Source: Cyanobacteria bacterium UBA2566
GTDB lineage: Bacteria > Cyanobacteriota > Cyanobacteriia > Cyanobacteriales > Desertifilaceae
Assembly: GCA_002340255.1 (NCBI GenBank)
Contig: DDLS01000062.1
Location: 62,001-126,000 of the forward strand
Length of the DNA stretch: 64,000 nt
Direction of reading: 5' to 3'
The position numbers and the translations under genes are program-made. The notes below the pieces were generated by a model, which made no database searches, was not told where the DNA came from, and worked only from the letters and a program-made list of their open reading frames with translations. This document shows, piece after piece, positions 43,172 through 51,777 of this stretch. Each line of letters begins with the position of its first letter. The stretch's first letter is position 1.

Positions 43172-44074
43172 ATGCAGAAAAAGCTAGCGATCGCTACGGC
43201 TCTATTGAGCTTAATTCCCCTTTCTATTGCTTATCCCAGTTGGGCAGCTAATGTTCTCAAACAAGTCAATCAAAGCGGAACTTTACGAGTTGCCGTTCGC
43301 CAAGATACCATTCCCTTTGGATTCAAAAACGATCGAGGACAATGGATGGGATTTTCTGTGGATTTAGTTAAGCGTATTCAAGTCGAGCTAGAAGCAGAAT
43401 TGAATAAATCTATTGAGATAGAATGGGTCGAAGTTGATACCCAAAATCGGTTTCAAGCCATTCAAGAGAACCAGGTAGATCTCGATTGTGGTTCAAACTC
43501 CTTTACTTGGGAACGAGATGAAATCGTCGATTTTTCCATTAGCTACTTTAGCACAGGTACTCAGCTTTTAGTTCCACAACAAACTAAGATAGGAAACCCA
43601 GAATCTTTAGAGGACAAACGGATAGGAATTATTGAAAACACCACCAATGCTGAAATTATTCAAAAGATCCAACCCAATGCTGAATTTATCTGGGTGCGCG
43701 ATCGCGTCCAGGGATTGCAACAATTAGAACAAGGAAACATTGATGCCCTAGTGAGTGATGGAGTTCTCCTAGAAGCTCTCCGGAGAACCGCCAAAGACCC
43801 CCAAGCCTGGAGAGTGACCCCCAGTCGTCCTTACAGCTTAGAATCCTATGCTTGTATTCTCCCAGAAAACAATTCTCGTTGGCAATCAATGATTAATTAC
43901 AGCTTGGTTAAATATATGCAAGGATTTTTAACCGACAAACCTGCCGAAATTGCCATTTTTCAACGCTGGTTTGGAACAGATGGGTTACTTCCCTATCCTC
44001 GACAAGCCATTTATTTTCATTATCAAGAAACTCTAAATTCTTTACAGTGGCTTCCAGAAAATGAATGGGAATAG
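43172..44074 (+). CDS. Amino-acid-type periplasmic substrate-binding protein
   Basis: This 300-residue protein of the family 3 solute-binding type has a signal peptide (KLAIATALLSLIPLSIAYPSWAAN, cleavage near residue 27). The mature part starts GTLRVAVRQDTIPFGFKND, then DLVKRIQVELEAEL, the FTWERDEIVDFSISYF signature, and IGIIENTTNAEIIQ. Such proteins bind polar amino acids or small cyclic compounds in the periplasm and usually deliver them to an ABC transporter; no permease or ATPase gene is adjacent, so it may serve a distant transporter. The gene follows yjbQ closely. Confidence 0.85.
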   Translation: MQKKLAIATALLSLIPLSIAYPSWAANVLKQVNQSGTLRVAVRQDTIPFGFKNDRGQWMGFSVDLVKRIQVELEAELNKSIEIEWVEVDTQNRFQAIQENQVDLDCGSNSFTWERDEIVDFSISYFSTGTQLLVPQQTKIGNPESLEDKRIGIIENTTNAEIIQKIQPNAEFIWVRDRVQGLQQLEQGNIDALVSDGVLLEALRRTAKDPQAWRVTPSRPYSLESYACILPENNSRWQSMINYSLVKYMQGFLTDKPAEIAIFQRWFGTDGLLPYPRQAIYFHYQETLNSLQWLPENEWE

Positions 44075-44185
44075 CTGTAAGATGGGGAGAAAAATCCCTG
44101 ACAAGCGATTTCATCCTCCTACAAATTCACCGTATTGTTATTTGTAATAACGATAAAAGCAGATCATTACCCATCATTTAGTGTT

Positions 44186-44215
44186 GAAAAAAACCCTGAA
44201 GATGAAGTCAGGGGT
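44186..44215 (-). terminator. Rho-independent terminator of the HNH gene
   Basis: On the minus strand CCCCTGA, a loop of about eight bases, TCAGGG and then seven T (plus-strand GAAAAAAACCCTGA) follow directly after the HNH gene stop. Stem and T tract are of good quality. Confidence 0.8.
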
Positions 44216-44713
44216 TTAGATGCCAATCACATATTTTTTCCATTCTTGATGTGTACCGCTCGTCACATGCTTTTGCAGCTCGAAATAGAGACTGCTGTAT
44301 GGCTTTCGTGGGGGATGAGATAAAGTCATGGAAGCTTCTTCCGGAGTCCGGTTTCCTTTTTTGACATTACAGCGAACACAGGCCGTGACTAAGTTTTCCC
44401 AAGTATCTCCTCCTTTGCGCGATCGCGGAATTACATGATCGAGCGTTAGACCCTCTCCCTTGTATCCACAGTATTGACAGCAATGGGAGTCTCTGTATAA
44501 AACATTTCGTCTCGTTAAGGGAATTTCTTTATAGGGAACTTGGATATAGTGCCGCAGTCGAATTACGGTTGGTAAGGGAAAACCAGGGCACAACAACTTA
44601 CCATTGTGTTCTACTTGTTCGGCTTTTCCCTTGAGCAACAGAATAACCGCCCGTCGCCAGGTAGCGATATTGAGCGGTTCGTAAGAGGCATTTAACACCA
44701 GAACCTTGCTCAT
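44216..44713 (-). CDS. HNH endonuclease family protein
   Basis: This 165-residue protein begins MSKVLVLNASYEPLNIATW, the normal start of this cyanobacterial HNH group, and has a zinc-binding HNH domain (CQYCGYKGEGLTLDHVIPRS, then CVRCNVKKGNRTPEEA). HNH proteins cut or nick DNA, but this conserved stand-alone group is not linked to a known system. The ATG at 44713 is chosen over an upstream TTG (44791) because it gives the conserved start. No restriction or mobile-element partner is adjacent. The terminator begins at its stop codon. Confidence 0.92.
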   Translation of the reverse strand: MSKVLVLNASYEPLNIATWRRAVILLLKGKAEQVEHNGKLLCPGFPLPTVIRLRHYIQVPYKEIPLTRRNVLYRDSHCCQYCGYKGEGLTLDHVIPRSRKGGDTWENLVTACVRCNVKKGNRTPEEASMTLSHPPRKPYSSLYFELQKHVTSGTHQEWKKYVIGI

Positions 44714-44967
44714 GGATATAGATAATTGCAAAAAAACTTTCAAATAGCCTAGCACATTGTTTTCCTTTAAGCATGAAATCAGGGATTGCAATCCATCTGT
44801 TCAGCTCCTTATTGATGGTTCTAAGGCTTTAAGCTGTACTCCATTGAACAGAGAAGCCCCATATTATATTTTTGGCGTTACCAATCTAAAAATAATCTAA
44901 AGTTTTCTAGTTTTTCCTGAAAAGACATAATAAATTATACTAGAATGTAAATAAAAATACTAAATCT

Positions 44968-46326
44968 ATGCCAACAGATGAGTATGCATTAGAGTCTGCA
45001 TTGACTTCAGGATCGGCGATCGCCGGAACCCCTAGCGCTGATACTCTGATTGGAACCCTGAACCCGGATCAAATCATTACTTATGCTGGAGACGATTGGA
45101 TTGCCGGAAATCAAGGCTCAGATACTCTCAAAGCCAATACAGGCCAAGATCTACTTTATGGCGGACAAGACTCGGATCTGCTCCATGGAGGTCAAGGAAA
45201 TGATACCCTTTACGGGGACAAGGGGAGCGATCGCCTTTCCGGAGACCTCGGTTCAGACCTCCTCATCGGGGGTGCAGATCGAGACTTCTTTATCCTCAGT
45301 CAGCCATCCCTCGCAAACCAGAACCAAGCAGATTGGATACTTGATTTTGAAGACGGTCAAGATTATATGCAACTTACGGGCGGCTTAAACTATGAGCGCC
45401 TAATCATCGCTTTAGGAACCGACAACCTCACCGGTACAACCCTCATTCAAGACCTACTCACCGGCCAAACCCTTGCCATTTTATCTGGTATTCATCCCAA
45501 TCAATTAACCCCTGAAGACTTTATCAGTGAAGCTCTCCCCTTTAACCTCAGCCAAAGCACACAATTCGATTCTCCCTTACTCCTAGCCCCTCCCGAAACC
45601 CCCACCTCATTTAACATTGAATTTGACTATCGATTCGATCGCAGTGGTTTTTTCAACGATCCGAACTGTCGTCAAATCCTAGAAACTGCTGCCTCCTTCT
45701 GGGAGCGCCATATTCTAGATGAATTTGCAGATCTAGCTCCCGGAACCCCCATTTATATCAAAAATCCCACCACTCGAAGCACCATATCCTTTACCCTAGA
45801 CCGTCCTATTGATGATGTACTCGTCTTTGTTGGTGCAGCTCCCCTCTCCTCCCCAATTCTTGCTCAAGCAGGGCCAAGTGGCAATTGGACTCCTGATAGT
45901 GACCTCGATCGCCGATTTAACAGTACCAACTTTGAGCCTTGGACGGGTCACATCAGTTTTAATTCAAGCATTAATTGGTTTATCGATCCAACGCCCCAAA
46001 CCCATAATGATATTCCGCCAGAACAAGTGGACTTAATGACCGTTGCGACTCATGAACTCGGCCATATTCTGGGTATAGGCAACTCCCAAGCCTTTAACCA
46101 ATGGATATCCGGTCAAACCTTCATCGGACCCAATGCCCTAGTAATTACTGAGGGTTTAGCGGTTCCCTTAGCTGATGATTTATCCCATATTGAAGACCAT
46201 TTCTTACCCAATGGCATCAGTGGAAATTCCTTACTCACACCCTTTGTTTCTTTAGGGGTACGACAATTCCCTACCCTTCTCGATTTAGCACTCTTACAAG
46301 ACGTTGGATATCAGATTACGGTTTAG
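44968..46326 (+). CDS. RTX-repeat protein with a leishmanolysin-like metalloprotease domain
   Basis: This 452-residue protein has an N-terminal run of calcium-binding RTX nonapeptides (about 35-115; GGxGxDxLxG-like units such as YGGQDSDLLHGGQGNDTLYG). A linker precedes a metalloprotease domain (about 215-452). The active-site motif is VATHELGHILGIGNSQAF: HExxHxxG is present but the usual third His three residues later is Asn; the third ligand is probably in the downstream DDLSHIEDHF, as in leishmanolysin-like (M8) enzymes. The end LLDLALLQDVGY also fits that group. RTX repeats at the N-terminus, before the protease, are an unusual order. Secretion by a type I system is likely but no signal is seen. 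Confidence 0.8.
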   Translation: MPTDEYALESALTSGSAIAGTPSADTLIGTLNPDQIITYAGDDWIAGNQGSDTLKANTGQDLLYGGQDSDLLHGGQGNDTLYGDKGSDRLSGDLGSDLLIGGADRDFFILSQPSLANQNQADWILDFEDGQDYMQLTGGLNYERLIIALGTDNLTGTTLIQDLLTGQTLAILSGIHPNQLTPEDFISEALPFNLSQSTQFDSPLLLAPPETPTSFNIEFDYRFDRSGFFNDPNCRQILETAASFWERHILDEFADLAPGTPIYIKNPTTRSTISFTLDRPIDDVLVFVGAAPLSSPILAQAGPSGNWTPDSDLDRRFNSTNFEPWTGHISFNSSINWFIDPTPQTHNDIPPEQVDLMTVATHELGHILGIGNSQAFNQWISGQTFIGPNALVITEGLAVPLADDLSHIEDHFLPNGISGNSLLTPFVSLGVRQFPTLLDLALLQDVGYQITV

Positions 46327-46342
46327 GGAATGGGGAATAAGA

Positions 46343-46369
46343 ACAACCCAGTTTTGCCCTTTCCTTGAA
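46343..46369. repeat. 27-base dispersed repeat, copy 2
   Basis: ACAACCCAGTTTTGCCCTTT plus CCTTGAA differs by one base from 15076-15102. It lies just after the RTX protease gene. Confidence 0.6.
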
Positions 46370-46403
46370 TATTCCATAAATAAGGCACTTGAGTGTTAAA
46401 TTA

Positions 46404-47816
46404 TCAAACAATCTCTAACATACCCATCATACCTTGATCTTCATGGTCGAGGATATGACAGTGGTAAACAGTTTTGCCGATAAAATCTTGATACTGAATT
46501 CGCAAGCGAACGGTTTCACCACGACGGACATTAACCACATCTTTCCAGGCTAAAAGCGGTTCAGGAGTTTGATTGCGGCTGATCACTTGGAATGAGTTGA
46601 GATGGATATGAAAGGGATGATCCATTCCTTCTGGATTAATGATTTCCCAATCTTCAATTTGATTCAATTTGACCCTAACATCGATACGTTGATGATTAAA
46701 GACCCGATCGTTAATCAAAAACACCATACCCATTCCTGGAGTCATGCCATGATTGAGGGTAAACTGGCGCAGGGTTTGTGGTTCGGGTAAGGGTTGGATG
46801 GGAATCAGGGTTTTGGGTAGGGGAATGGGAGTGACAGGTTCGGTATAGTTAAATGTAGAGATCGCCTGAGTTTGATTACTGCTAGACGATAATCTCATAT
46901 GGCCCATCATGCCCACAGTTCCCCGGTCATAGGGTAGACTTAATAGCCTATACTGAGATGGAGGTCGATCTCCTTGAATTAAAACCTGTACTCGCTCTCC
47001 TGGTGCTAATAATAATTCGGTTAATTCTACCGGTTCAGAAATTGCGCCCCCATCCGTAGCAATTAAATAAAAGGGATGTTCATCCAAGGATAAGCGATAA
47101 AACCGAGAACTGGACGCATTCAACAAATGCAAGCGCAGCAAACCTTGGGCAGGAATAGAAAACTCTGGCTTGATTTTCCCATTCACCGTTACTAATTCTC
47201 CTTCTCTCCCTAACATAATTGCACCATGGGAGAGGTTGGAATTACGATTAGCAGTAAAATCTTGCAACACTAAAAAATCTTCAGAAGCAGCTTTGATTTC
47301 TGGGATTTCGTCTAATTCACCCCGGACAATCAACAAGCCAGCTAATCCTTTAAATACCTGTTCTGCTACTTGTCCATGGTAATGGGGATGATACCAAGAG
47401 GTGACTGCCGGATGATTTTCAGGCAGTGTAAATTCATAGCTGAATTGTTCTCCAGGAGGAACAGAAATAAACACATTATCAGCCGTTCCTGTGGGCGGAA
47501 TATGTAATCCGTGATAATGAAGATTGCTCGTTTGAGGTAATTGATTCTGAAAATTAATTTTAATTGTATCTCCAGGTCTAGCTTCTAGTCTTGGCCCGGG
47601 AATTTGCCCATTATATCCCCATTGCATGAGCCGATTTCTGCCGAATTGCATTGGCATTTCTTGGGCAACCATATCCACAGATAAAAATCCGTCTTGACTG
47701 ATATGGGTATTCGGCATAGCTGGTGCTTGGCTGATCGTTTTCCGATTACATTGACTCAGTAGTATCGTGCCGCTTGTCCCGGCCATATAAGCCAGTAATT
47801 TTCGTCGGTTGAGCAT
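46404..47816 (-). CDS. Multicopper oxidase
   Basis: This 470-residue three-domain multicopper oxidase has a twin-arginine-like signal (NRRKLLAYMAGTSGTILL) with a following Cys that may be lipidated. Copper ligands are intact: LHYHGLHIP, WYHPHYHG, HPFHIHLNSF and YHCHILDHEDQGMM, the latter with the type 1 Cys and axial Met. It would oxidise metal ions (Cu+, Mn2+ or Fe2+) or phenols with O2 in the periplasm. It starts after an AT-rich gap; no copper-transport genes adjoin. A CueO/bilirubin-oxidase-like role is possible. Confidence 0.92.
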   Translation of the reverse strand: MLNRRKLLAYMAGTSGTILLSQCNRKTISQAPAMPNTHISQDGFLSVDMVAQEMPMQFGRNRLMQWGYNGQIPGPRLEARPGDTIKINFQNQLPQTSNLHYHGLHIPPTGTADNVFISVPPGEQFSYEFTLPENHPAVTSWYHPHYHGQVAEQVFKGLAGLLIVRGELDEIPEIKAASEDFLVLQDFTANRNSNLSHGAIMLGREGELVTVNGKIKPEFSIPAQGLLRLHLLNASSSRFYRLSLDEHPFYLIATDGGAISEPVELTELLLAPGERVQVLIQGDRPPSQYRLLSLPYDRGTVGMMGHMRLSSSSNQTQAISTFNYTEPVTPIPLPKTLIPIQPLPEPQTLRQFTLNHGMTPGMGMVFLINDRVFNHQRIDVRVKLNQIEDWEIINPEGMDHPFHIHLNSFQVISRNQTPEPLLAWKDVVNVRRGETVRLRIQYQDFIGKTVYHCHILDHEDQGMMGMLEIV

Positions 47817-47876
47817 ATTTTTTTATATAGTAGTTTTCACTTTTAAGTCCGGTTAAACACATGGTATCATAATGGA

Positions 47877-48695
47877 CTAATCAGACTTGAGATCGGGTAG
47901 CGATCGCAGATTTTGCTTCCTTAACCAGCTATCCAGCCAAGCGCGATCCTCGTCCAAGAACAAAGGTGGCACAGGATCTTGACGATAATCTACCACTAGA
48001 TCGTAACTCGCTTGGTCGTATACATTATCCAATAATAACTGTAAATCCACCAGGGGTTCCCTATCCCCAGGCTTTAGCGGTAAGGGAAATGAAGGGATAG
48101 CATCTTGCAAATTAAACCCATATAAGTCTGCTTGAGGACGACAGTCTCCTCGACTGACCAAAATTCGGTAATCTGTTCGACTACTGCTGGTGCTGGTATA
48201 CATTGGCATCGGTTGTCCCTTACGCAGTAAATCAATTTCTACTAAATGAGTAGAACTTCCTAAAACTTTATTGCGCTTATCCTCATATTGCTTGCGCGTT
48301 TCAATCCTGAAACGTTTATTAATGGGAGAGATGATTTCAATAGAGGTTACTACTTCCTTGGTAGTAACCTCTCGCACTTCCAAATAACCTTGTCTAACAG
48401 TTACCGGAAGTGGAACTTCTACAGCCTGGGGTTGAGTTGGAGATCGTGCAACTGCAACATTGCTGGTTGGCTGTTTAATTGTCGTCTGTGAATTTTGTAC
48501 TAAATCTGGAATGCTAACCAGTAGGGATTCTTGACCAATAGTTTTATAAACGCGTACCTCAACGGCAACCCTATATTGAGGACGAAGTTGGGGAGAAAGA
48601 AACCTAGCCAGTTCAATAATGAGCCAGTGATGGACTCCTGGCCAAAGTTCTGGATGTTCCAGATAAGGGTTCATCCCTGGAAAAGGGGAAGGCAT
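47877..48695 (-). CDS. DUF4058 family protein
   Basis: This 272-residue protein begins MPSPFPGMNPYLEHPELWPG, the signature of DUF4058, a family with many copies per genome in filamentous cyanobacteria. Other landmarks are VTSIEIISPINKRF and YRILVSRGDCRPQADLYGF. The function is not known. It is 25 bases downstream of the DUF760 gene on the same strand. Confidence 0.88.
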   Translation of the reverse strand: MPSPFPGMNPYLEHPELWPGVHHWLIIELARFLSPQLRPQYRVAVEVRVYKTIGQESLLVSIPDLVQNSQTTIKQPTSNVAVARSPTQPQAVEVPLPVTVRQGYLEVREVTTKEVVTSIEIISPINKRFRIETRKQYEDKRNKVLGSSTHLVEIDLLRKGQPMPMYTSTSSSRTDYRILVSRGDCRPQADLYGFNLQDAIPSFPLPLKPGDREPLVDLQLLLDNVYDQASYDLVVDYRQDPVPPLFLDEDRAWLDSWLRKQNLRSLPDLKSD

Positions 48696-48720
48696 AAACG
48701 GTCCTCATCACTGAGTTTTA

Positions 48721-49053
48721 TTACTCTTCGTCGCTCAAGTTTGCCAGATGCTCTTCCAATCCCATGCGAGTTTCCGCTTTATGCAGAAAATAGCCCGTCA
48801 TCATTGCCGAAGCTAACAAACGGCCTAACTGTTCCCGACTGGTGGTGATGGTAACCCCGAAATGGTCTGGAGGCAAATGTCCCAGCAATCCCACAATATT
48901 GTGTTCCATGACGCTGAGGGCTTCTTTAGAGGGTTGCGAGAGATGATTAACAGCTTCAGGGTCTAGGGAATGCAGATATTGACCTAGGACGTTGTTGTCA
49001 TTAGCCAATTGCTCGAAGAGATCGGAATGTTGGGAGGGTATGTTAGGATTCAT
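48721..49053 (-). CDS. DUF760 family protein
   Basis: This 110-residue helical protein belongs to a cyanobacterial/plastid family with no known function. Landmarks are LGQYLHSLDPEAVNHLSQP, VMEHNIVGLLGHLPPDHF, ITTSREQLGRLLASAMMTGY and FLHKAETRMGLE. It has no signal peptide. It lies upstream of the DUF4058 gene and likely shares its transcript. Confidence 0.85.
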   Translation of the reverse strand: MNPNIPSQHSDLFEQLANDNNVLGQYLHSLDPEAVNHLSQPSKEALSVMEHNIVGLLGHLPPDHFGVTITTSREQLGRLLASAMMTGYFLHKAETRMGLEEHLANLSDEE

Positions 49054-49180
49054 AGTTTTTGACTCAATGAGAGAGTGACTTCTGTTGACTGTTTTTACTG
49101 TAAACGAGGACTCAAAAAAGCCATTGGAGGTGAACCGAACTTAGGAAGCAGGGATTTTGCGAAACCGAGAAAAGTCTGAG

Positions 49181-49199
49181 CCTGCCCGAGTAGGGCAGG
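49181..49199 (-). terminator. Hairpin after the pentapeptide-repeat gene
   Basis: CCTGCCC and GGGCAGG pair across GAGTA, 16-34 bases beyond the pentapeptide gene stop. A T-rich tract is lacking, so it may not be a classical terminator. Confidence 0.4.
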
Positions 49200-49214
49200 A
49201 GAGAATGGGTGAAG

Positions 49215-49724
49215 TTAATCACAGTAAAGGGTATCGCGGGTGTTTTCTCCGGTGATGGGGTTGGTTCCTTTGGCGATCGCACATAAATATTCCTGAGCAT
49301 CATCTCGGAGAATCACATCAGTAAAATCTGCTCCCTCGATATTAGCATCTCTAAAGCTGGCCAGTTGGGCAAAAGCCCCTTCAAAGAGAACATCTTTCAA
49401 ATTCGCCTTTCTAAAATTGGCTTCTCCAATAGTGGAATATCTCAGATCGGCTCCTTCTAAATTCGCTCTAATTAATTTGGCTCCAAATAAACTTGCTCCT
49501 CGCAAGTCTGCTCCCACAAAGCTACTTTCGGTCAGATCGGCTTGATCGAATTGGGCTTCTATGAGATCTTTCCCCGAAAAATCAGCGCCTTTCAGGTCTA
49601 CTTTTTCATAGTTTTGGGCAAACGCCGGGGATAGGTTGCCGATGCTTCCAGTCAGGTTCAGCCCAAGGATTAGGCATACACTCAATAACCCGATCAGATA
49701 AGTAGGAATTTTTTTGACGGTCAT
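49215..49724 (-). CDS. Exported pentapeptide-repeat protein
   Basis: This 169-residue protein has a signal peptide (IPTYLIGLLSVCLILGLNLT, cleaved near AFAQN) and about 18 pentapeptide units of the A(D/N)LxX type, for example LKGADFSGKDLIEAQFDQADL and ANLEGADLRYSTI, which form a right-handed quadrilateral beta helix. The C-terminus has two Cys (EYLCAIAKGTNPI and LYCD), which could form a disulfide. Similar proteins lie in the thylakoid lumen or periplasm; function is unknown. It diverges from the YraN gene, the two sharing a short upstream region. Confidence 0.88.
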   Translation of the reverse strand: MTVKKIPTYLIGLLSVCLILGLNLTGSIGNLSPAFAQNYEKVDLKGADFSGKDLIEAQFDQADLTESSFVGADLRGASLFGAKLIRANLEGADLRYSTIGEANFRKANLKDVLFEGAFAQLASFRDANIEGADFTDVILRDDAQEYLCAIAKGTNPITGENTRDTLYCD

Positions 49725-49803
49725 GGGAATAGTCAGTTTAGGTATTCAACAGCGATATCATCATCCTATGGGAAGGTGGAGGCTGAAAAGAGGGTGGACT
49801 GAC

Positions 49804-50214
49804 ATGAGGCTCAATCCGGGAATACAAGGAGAAGAGACCGTTGCTCAATGGTTGCAACAGCAAGGTGCAATGATTTTGCATCGTCGGTGGCATTGTCGTT
49901 GGGGAGAGTTAGATCTGATTGTCCAATGGCAGGAAGAGTTGGTTTTTGTGGAGGTGAAAACCCGCAGTGCTGGCAATTGGGATCAGAATGGATTAGGTGC
50001 AATTTCTTCTAGGAAACAGGAGAAATTGCGCTGTGCTGCGGAACTCTTTCTAGCTGAGTCACCTGAGTTTGGTGAATGGGGATGTCGTTTTGATGTGGCG
50101 TTGGTCTATTATCAGAGAGTGGGTACGTGTTCAGATGTTCGGGCGATCGCCCCACCACTCACCTATGACCATCAGCAGTTTATGATTATAGACTATCTCC
50201 AAGGTGCATTTTAA
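49804..50214 (+). CDS. YraN family protein (UPF0102)
   Basis: This 136-residue protein of the YraN/UPF0102 group has a restriction-endonuclease-like fold: IQGEETVAQWLQQQGAMILH, then WGELDLIVQWQEELVFVEVKTR, the conserved ExKxR-type metal site, and FDVALVYY. Its function is not established, although it is linked with nuclease or DNA metabolism. I chose the ATG at 49804; upstream in-frame ATGs at 49714 and 49768 are possible, but the former overlaps the divergent pentapeptide gene. Confidence 0.85.
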   Translation: MRLNPGIQGEETVAQWLQQQGAMILHRRWHCRWGELDLIVQWQEELVFVEVKTRSAGNWDQNGLGAISSRKQEKLRCAAELFLAESPEFGEWGCRFDVALVYYQRVGTCSDVRAIAPPLTYDHQQFMIIDYLQGAF

Positions 50215-50311
50215 AACTGACACTTGTGTGATTTAACTCATTTCAAAGTTGGGTTACAACTTCTATGATCGAAGTAACACCATCTAATTACCAAATCACG
50301 AGAGTTGCCCG

Positions 50312-50578
50312 ATGTTGAAGTTCGCGATCTTATTCCTGGGAGCCTTTACCCTAATTCTCTGTACTACCCTCGTCTCAAATCCTGTCCAAGCACAACCCCC
50401 TAGCGAGCATACCATTGTCTATAGCTGGGGATACGATCGCGTAGGAAGTCATCAAAAGGTTTGCAAGCAGTTAGAGTCTGTCATTCAACCCAATCCGCGC
50501 TATATCGACAAACCCTCTTTACATACTTATAGCCGCTTAGTGAGAGATCGGTATTGCTCTCCAACAATCAATGATTAG
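50312..50578 (+). CDS. Small exported protein of unknown function
   Basis: This 88-residue protein has a clear signal peptide (LKFAILFLGAFTLILCTTLV, cleavage after NPVQA). The mature part has two Cys (HQKVCKQLES and RDRYCSPT) that could pair. It resembles no family I recognise. The start is an ATG with GAGAG upstream. It stands between the YraN gene and the receiver-kinase gene, which is convergent to it. Confidence 0.55.
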   Translation: MLKFAILFLGAFTLILCTTLVSNPVQAQPPSEHTIVYSWGYDRVGSHQKVCKQLESVIQPNPRYIDKPSLHTYSRLVRDRYCSPTIND

Positions 50579-50677
50579 ATCTAGACTAATTATTTATACT
50601 TAAACTATCTATAAACTGATCTTTAACCAGGATTTTCAGCTCCTTGTCTGTCCTAGTGCCATCTATGACTGACCCAA

Positions 50678-51775
50678 CTAGAAAACACAGGGGAAGGTAA
50701 CGGTAAAAGCACTTCCCTTTCCTTGTTCACTCTCTACCATGATTTCACCTCCATGGAGATCAATTAAGCGTTTCACAATCGAAAGTCCTAAGCCAGTTCC
50801 GGGTATTTTTCCCACATTCGCGCCTCGTTCAAAGCGTTGAAAGAGTTTTTGGTGATAGTCTAGAGGTAACCCAATTCCTTGGTCTCGAACTGCAAGCCTA
50901 ATCTCAGCTTCAGTTTGGGTAATATCAAGCTTAACAATTCCTCCATTTGGGGAATATTTGATGGCATTCGAGAGCAAATTCGAGAGAACATGACGTAGAA
51001 TCATTGCATCAAGATTAATAATCCGGTTTTCTCCATAAAGAGTAAGCTCTAAATTATGTTTAGACGAGGCAATCACTTTAATTTCTTCAATAATCTCTTC
51101 ACAAAACTCGACTACATTCATCTGTTCCGGATTAAACTCTAACTTTCCAAATTCAGTCCGACTTAACGTGAGAATATCTTCCAATAACTGATGCATATGT
51201 TGCGCTGCAGTTTGAATACGTTTTAAGTGCTTCTCTTTTTTCTCTTCCGTTAGCTTATTGCCATAACGTTGTAGCATTCCTGCTGACATTTGAATCGCGG
51301 TTAAAGGCGTTTTTAAATCATGGGACGCGATTGAGATATATTCTGTTTTTTCTTGACTGTTAGATTTTGCCTGAGCTAACGAAGATTTTATACTTAAGCT
51401 TTCCTGATATTTTTTTAACGCCATTTTAATCGTGGCATGAACTTCCCTTTCTTTAAAGGGTTTGAGTAAATAGCCATAAGATCCCGTTTTTTCAGCACGG
51501 GATAAAGTTTCATCATCAGCATAAGCCGTTAGATAGATAACTGGAATATTATATTGCTTTCTAATTTTTTCTGTAGTTTCAATGCCATCTATATCTCCTT
51601 TAATCACAATATCCATTAAAATCAAATCGGGAATAATCTCTCTAATTTTGTTGAGAGCTGCTTTTCCAGAAGAGACAATTCCCACTACTTCATAGCCTAA
51701 CTTCTCTAACTTACGGGCTAATCCTTTGGCAATCAGTAACTCATCCTCAACAATTAAAATCTTGACAGGAGACAT
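50678..51775 (-). CDS. Receiver-histidine kinase hybrid
   Basis: This 365-residue protein has an N-terminal receiver with ILIVEDELLIA, phospho-acceptor Asp55 (LILMDIVIKG) and Lys105 (YLLKPFKERE), then a coiled coil and a kinase core. The H-box is SIASHDLKTPLTAI with His152; N-box LRHVLSNLLSNAIKY, G1 box VRDQGIGLPLDY and G2 box GTGLGLSIVKR are all present. The order is receiver then kinase, the reverse of classical hybrids. It begins two bases after the 1930-residue kinase stop and forms an operon with it, so the receiver is likely to take its phosphoryl group from that kinase. Confidence 0.92.
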   Translation of the reverse strand: MSPVKILIVEDELLIAKGLARKLEKLGYEVVGIVSSGKAALNKIREIIPDLILMDIVIKGDIDGIETTEKIRKQYNIPVIYLTAYADDETLSRAEKTGSYGYLLKPFKEREVHATIKMALKKYQESLSIKSSLAQAKSNSQEKTEYISIASHDLKTPLTAIQMSAGMLQRYGNKLTEEKKEKHLKRIQTAAQHMHQLLEDILTLSRTEFGKLEFNPEQMNVVEFCEEIIEEIKVIASSKHNLELTLYGENRIINLDAMILRHVLSNLLSNAIKYSPNGGIVKLDITQTEAEIRLAVRDQGIGLPLDYHQKLFQRFERGANVGKIPGTGLGLSIVKRLIDLHGGEIMVESEQGKGSAFTVTFPCVF

Positions 51776-51777
51776 AA

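Noticed and set aside
46061..46100. Loss of the third zinc ligand in the RTX protease
   Set aside because: Asn replaces the His of HExxHxxGxxH, but leishmanolysin-like proteases take their third His from a distant site and LSHIEDHF is available, so I do not claim an inactive enzyme.
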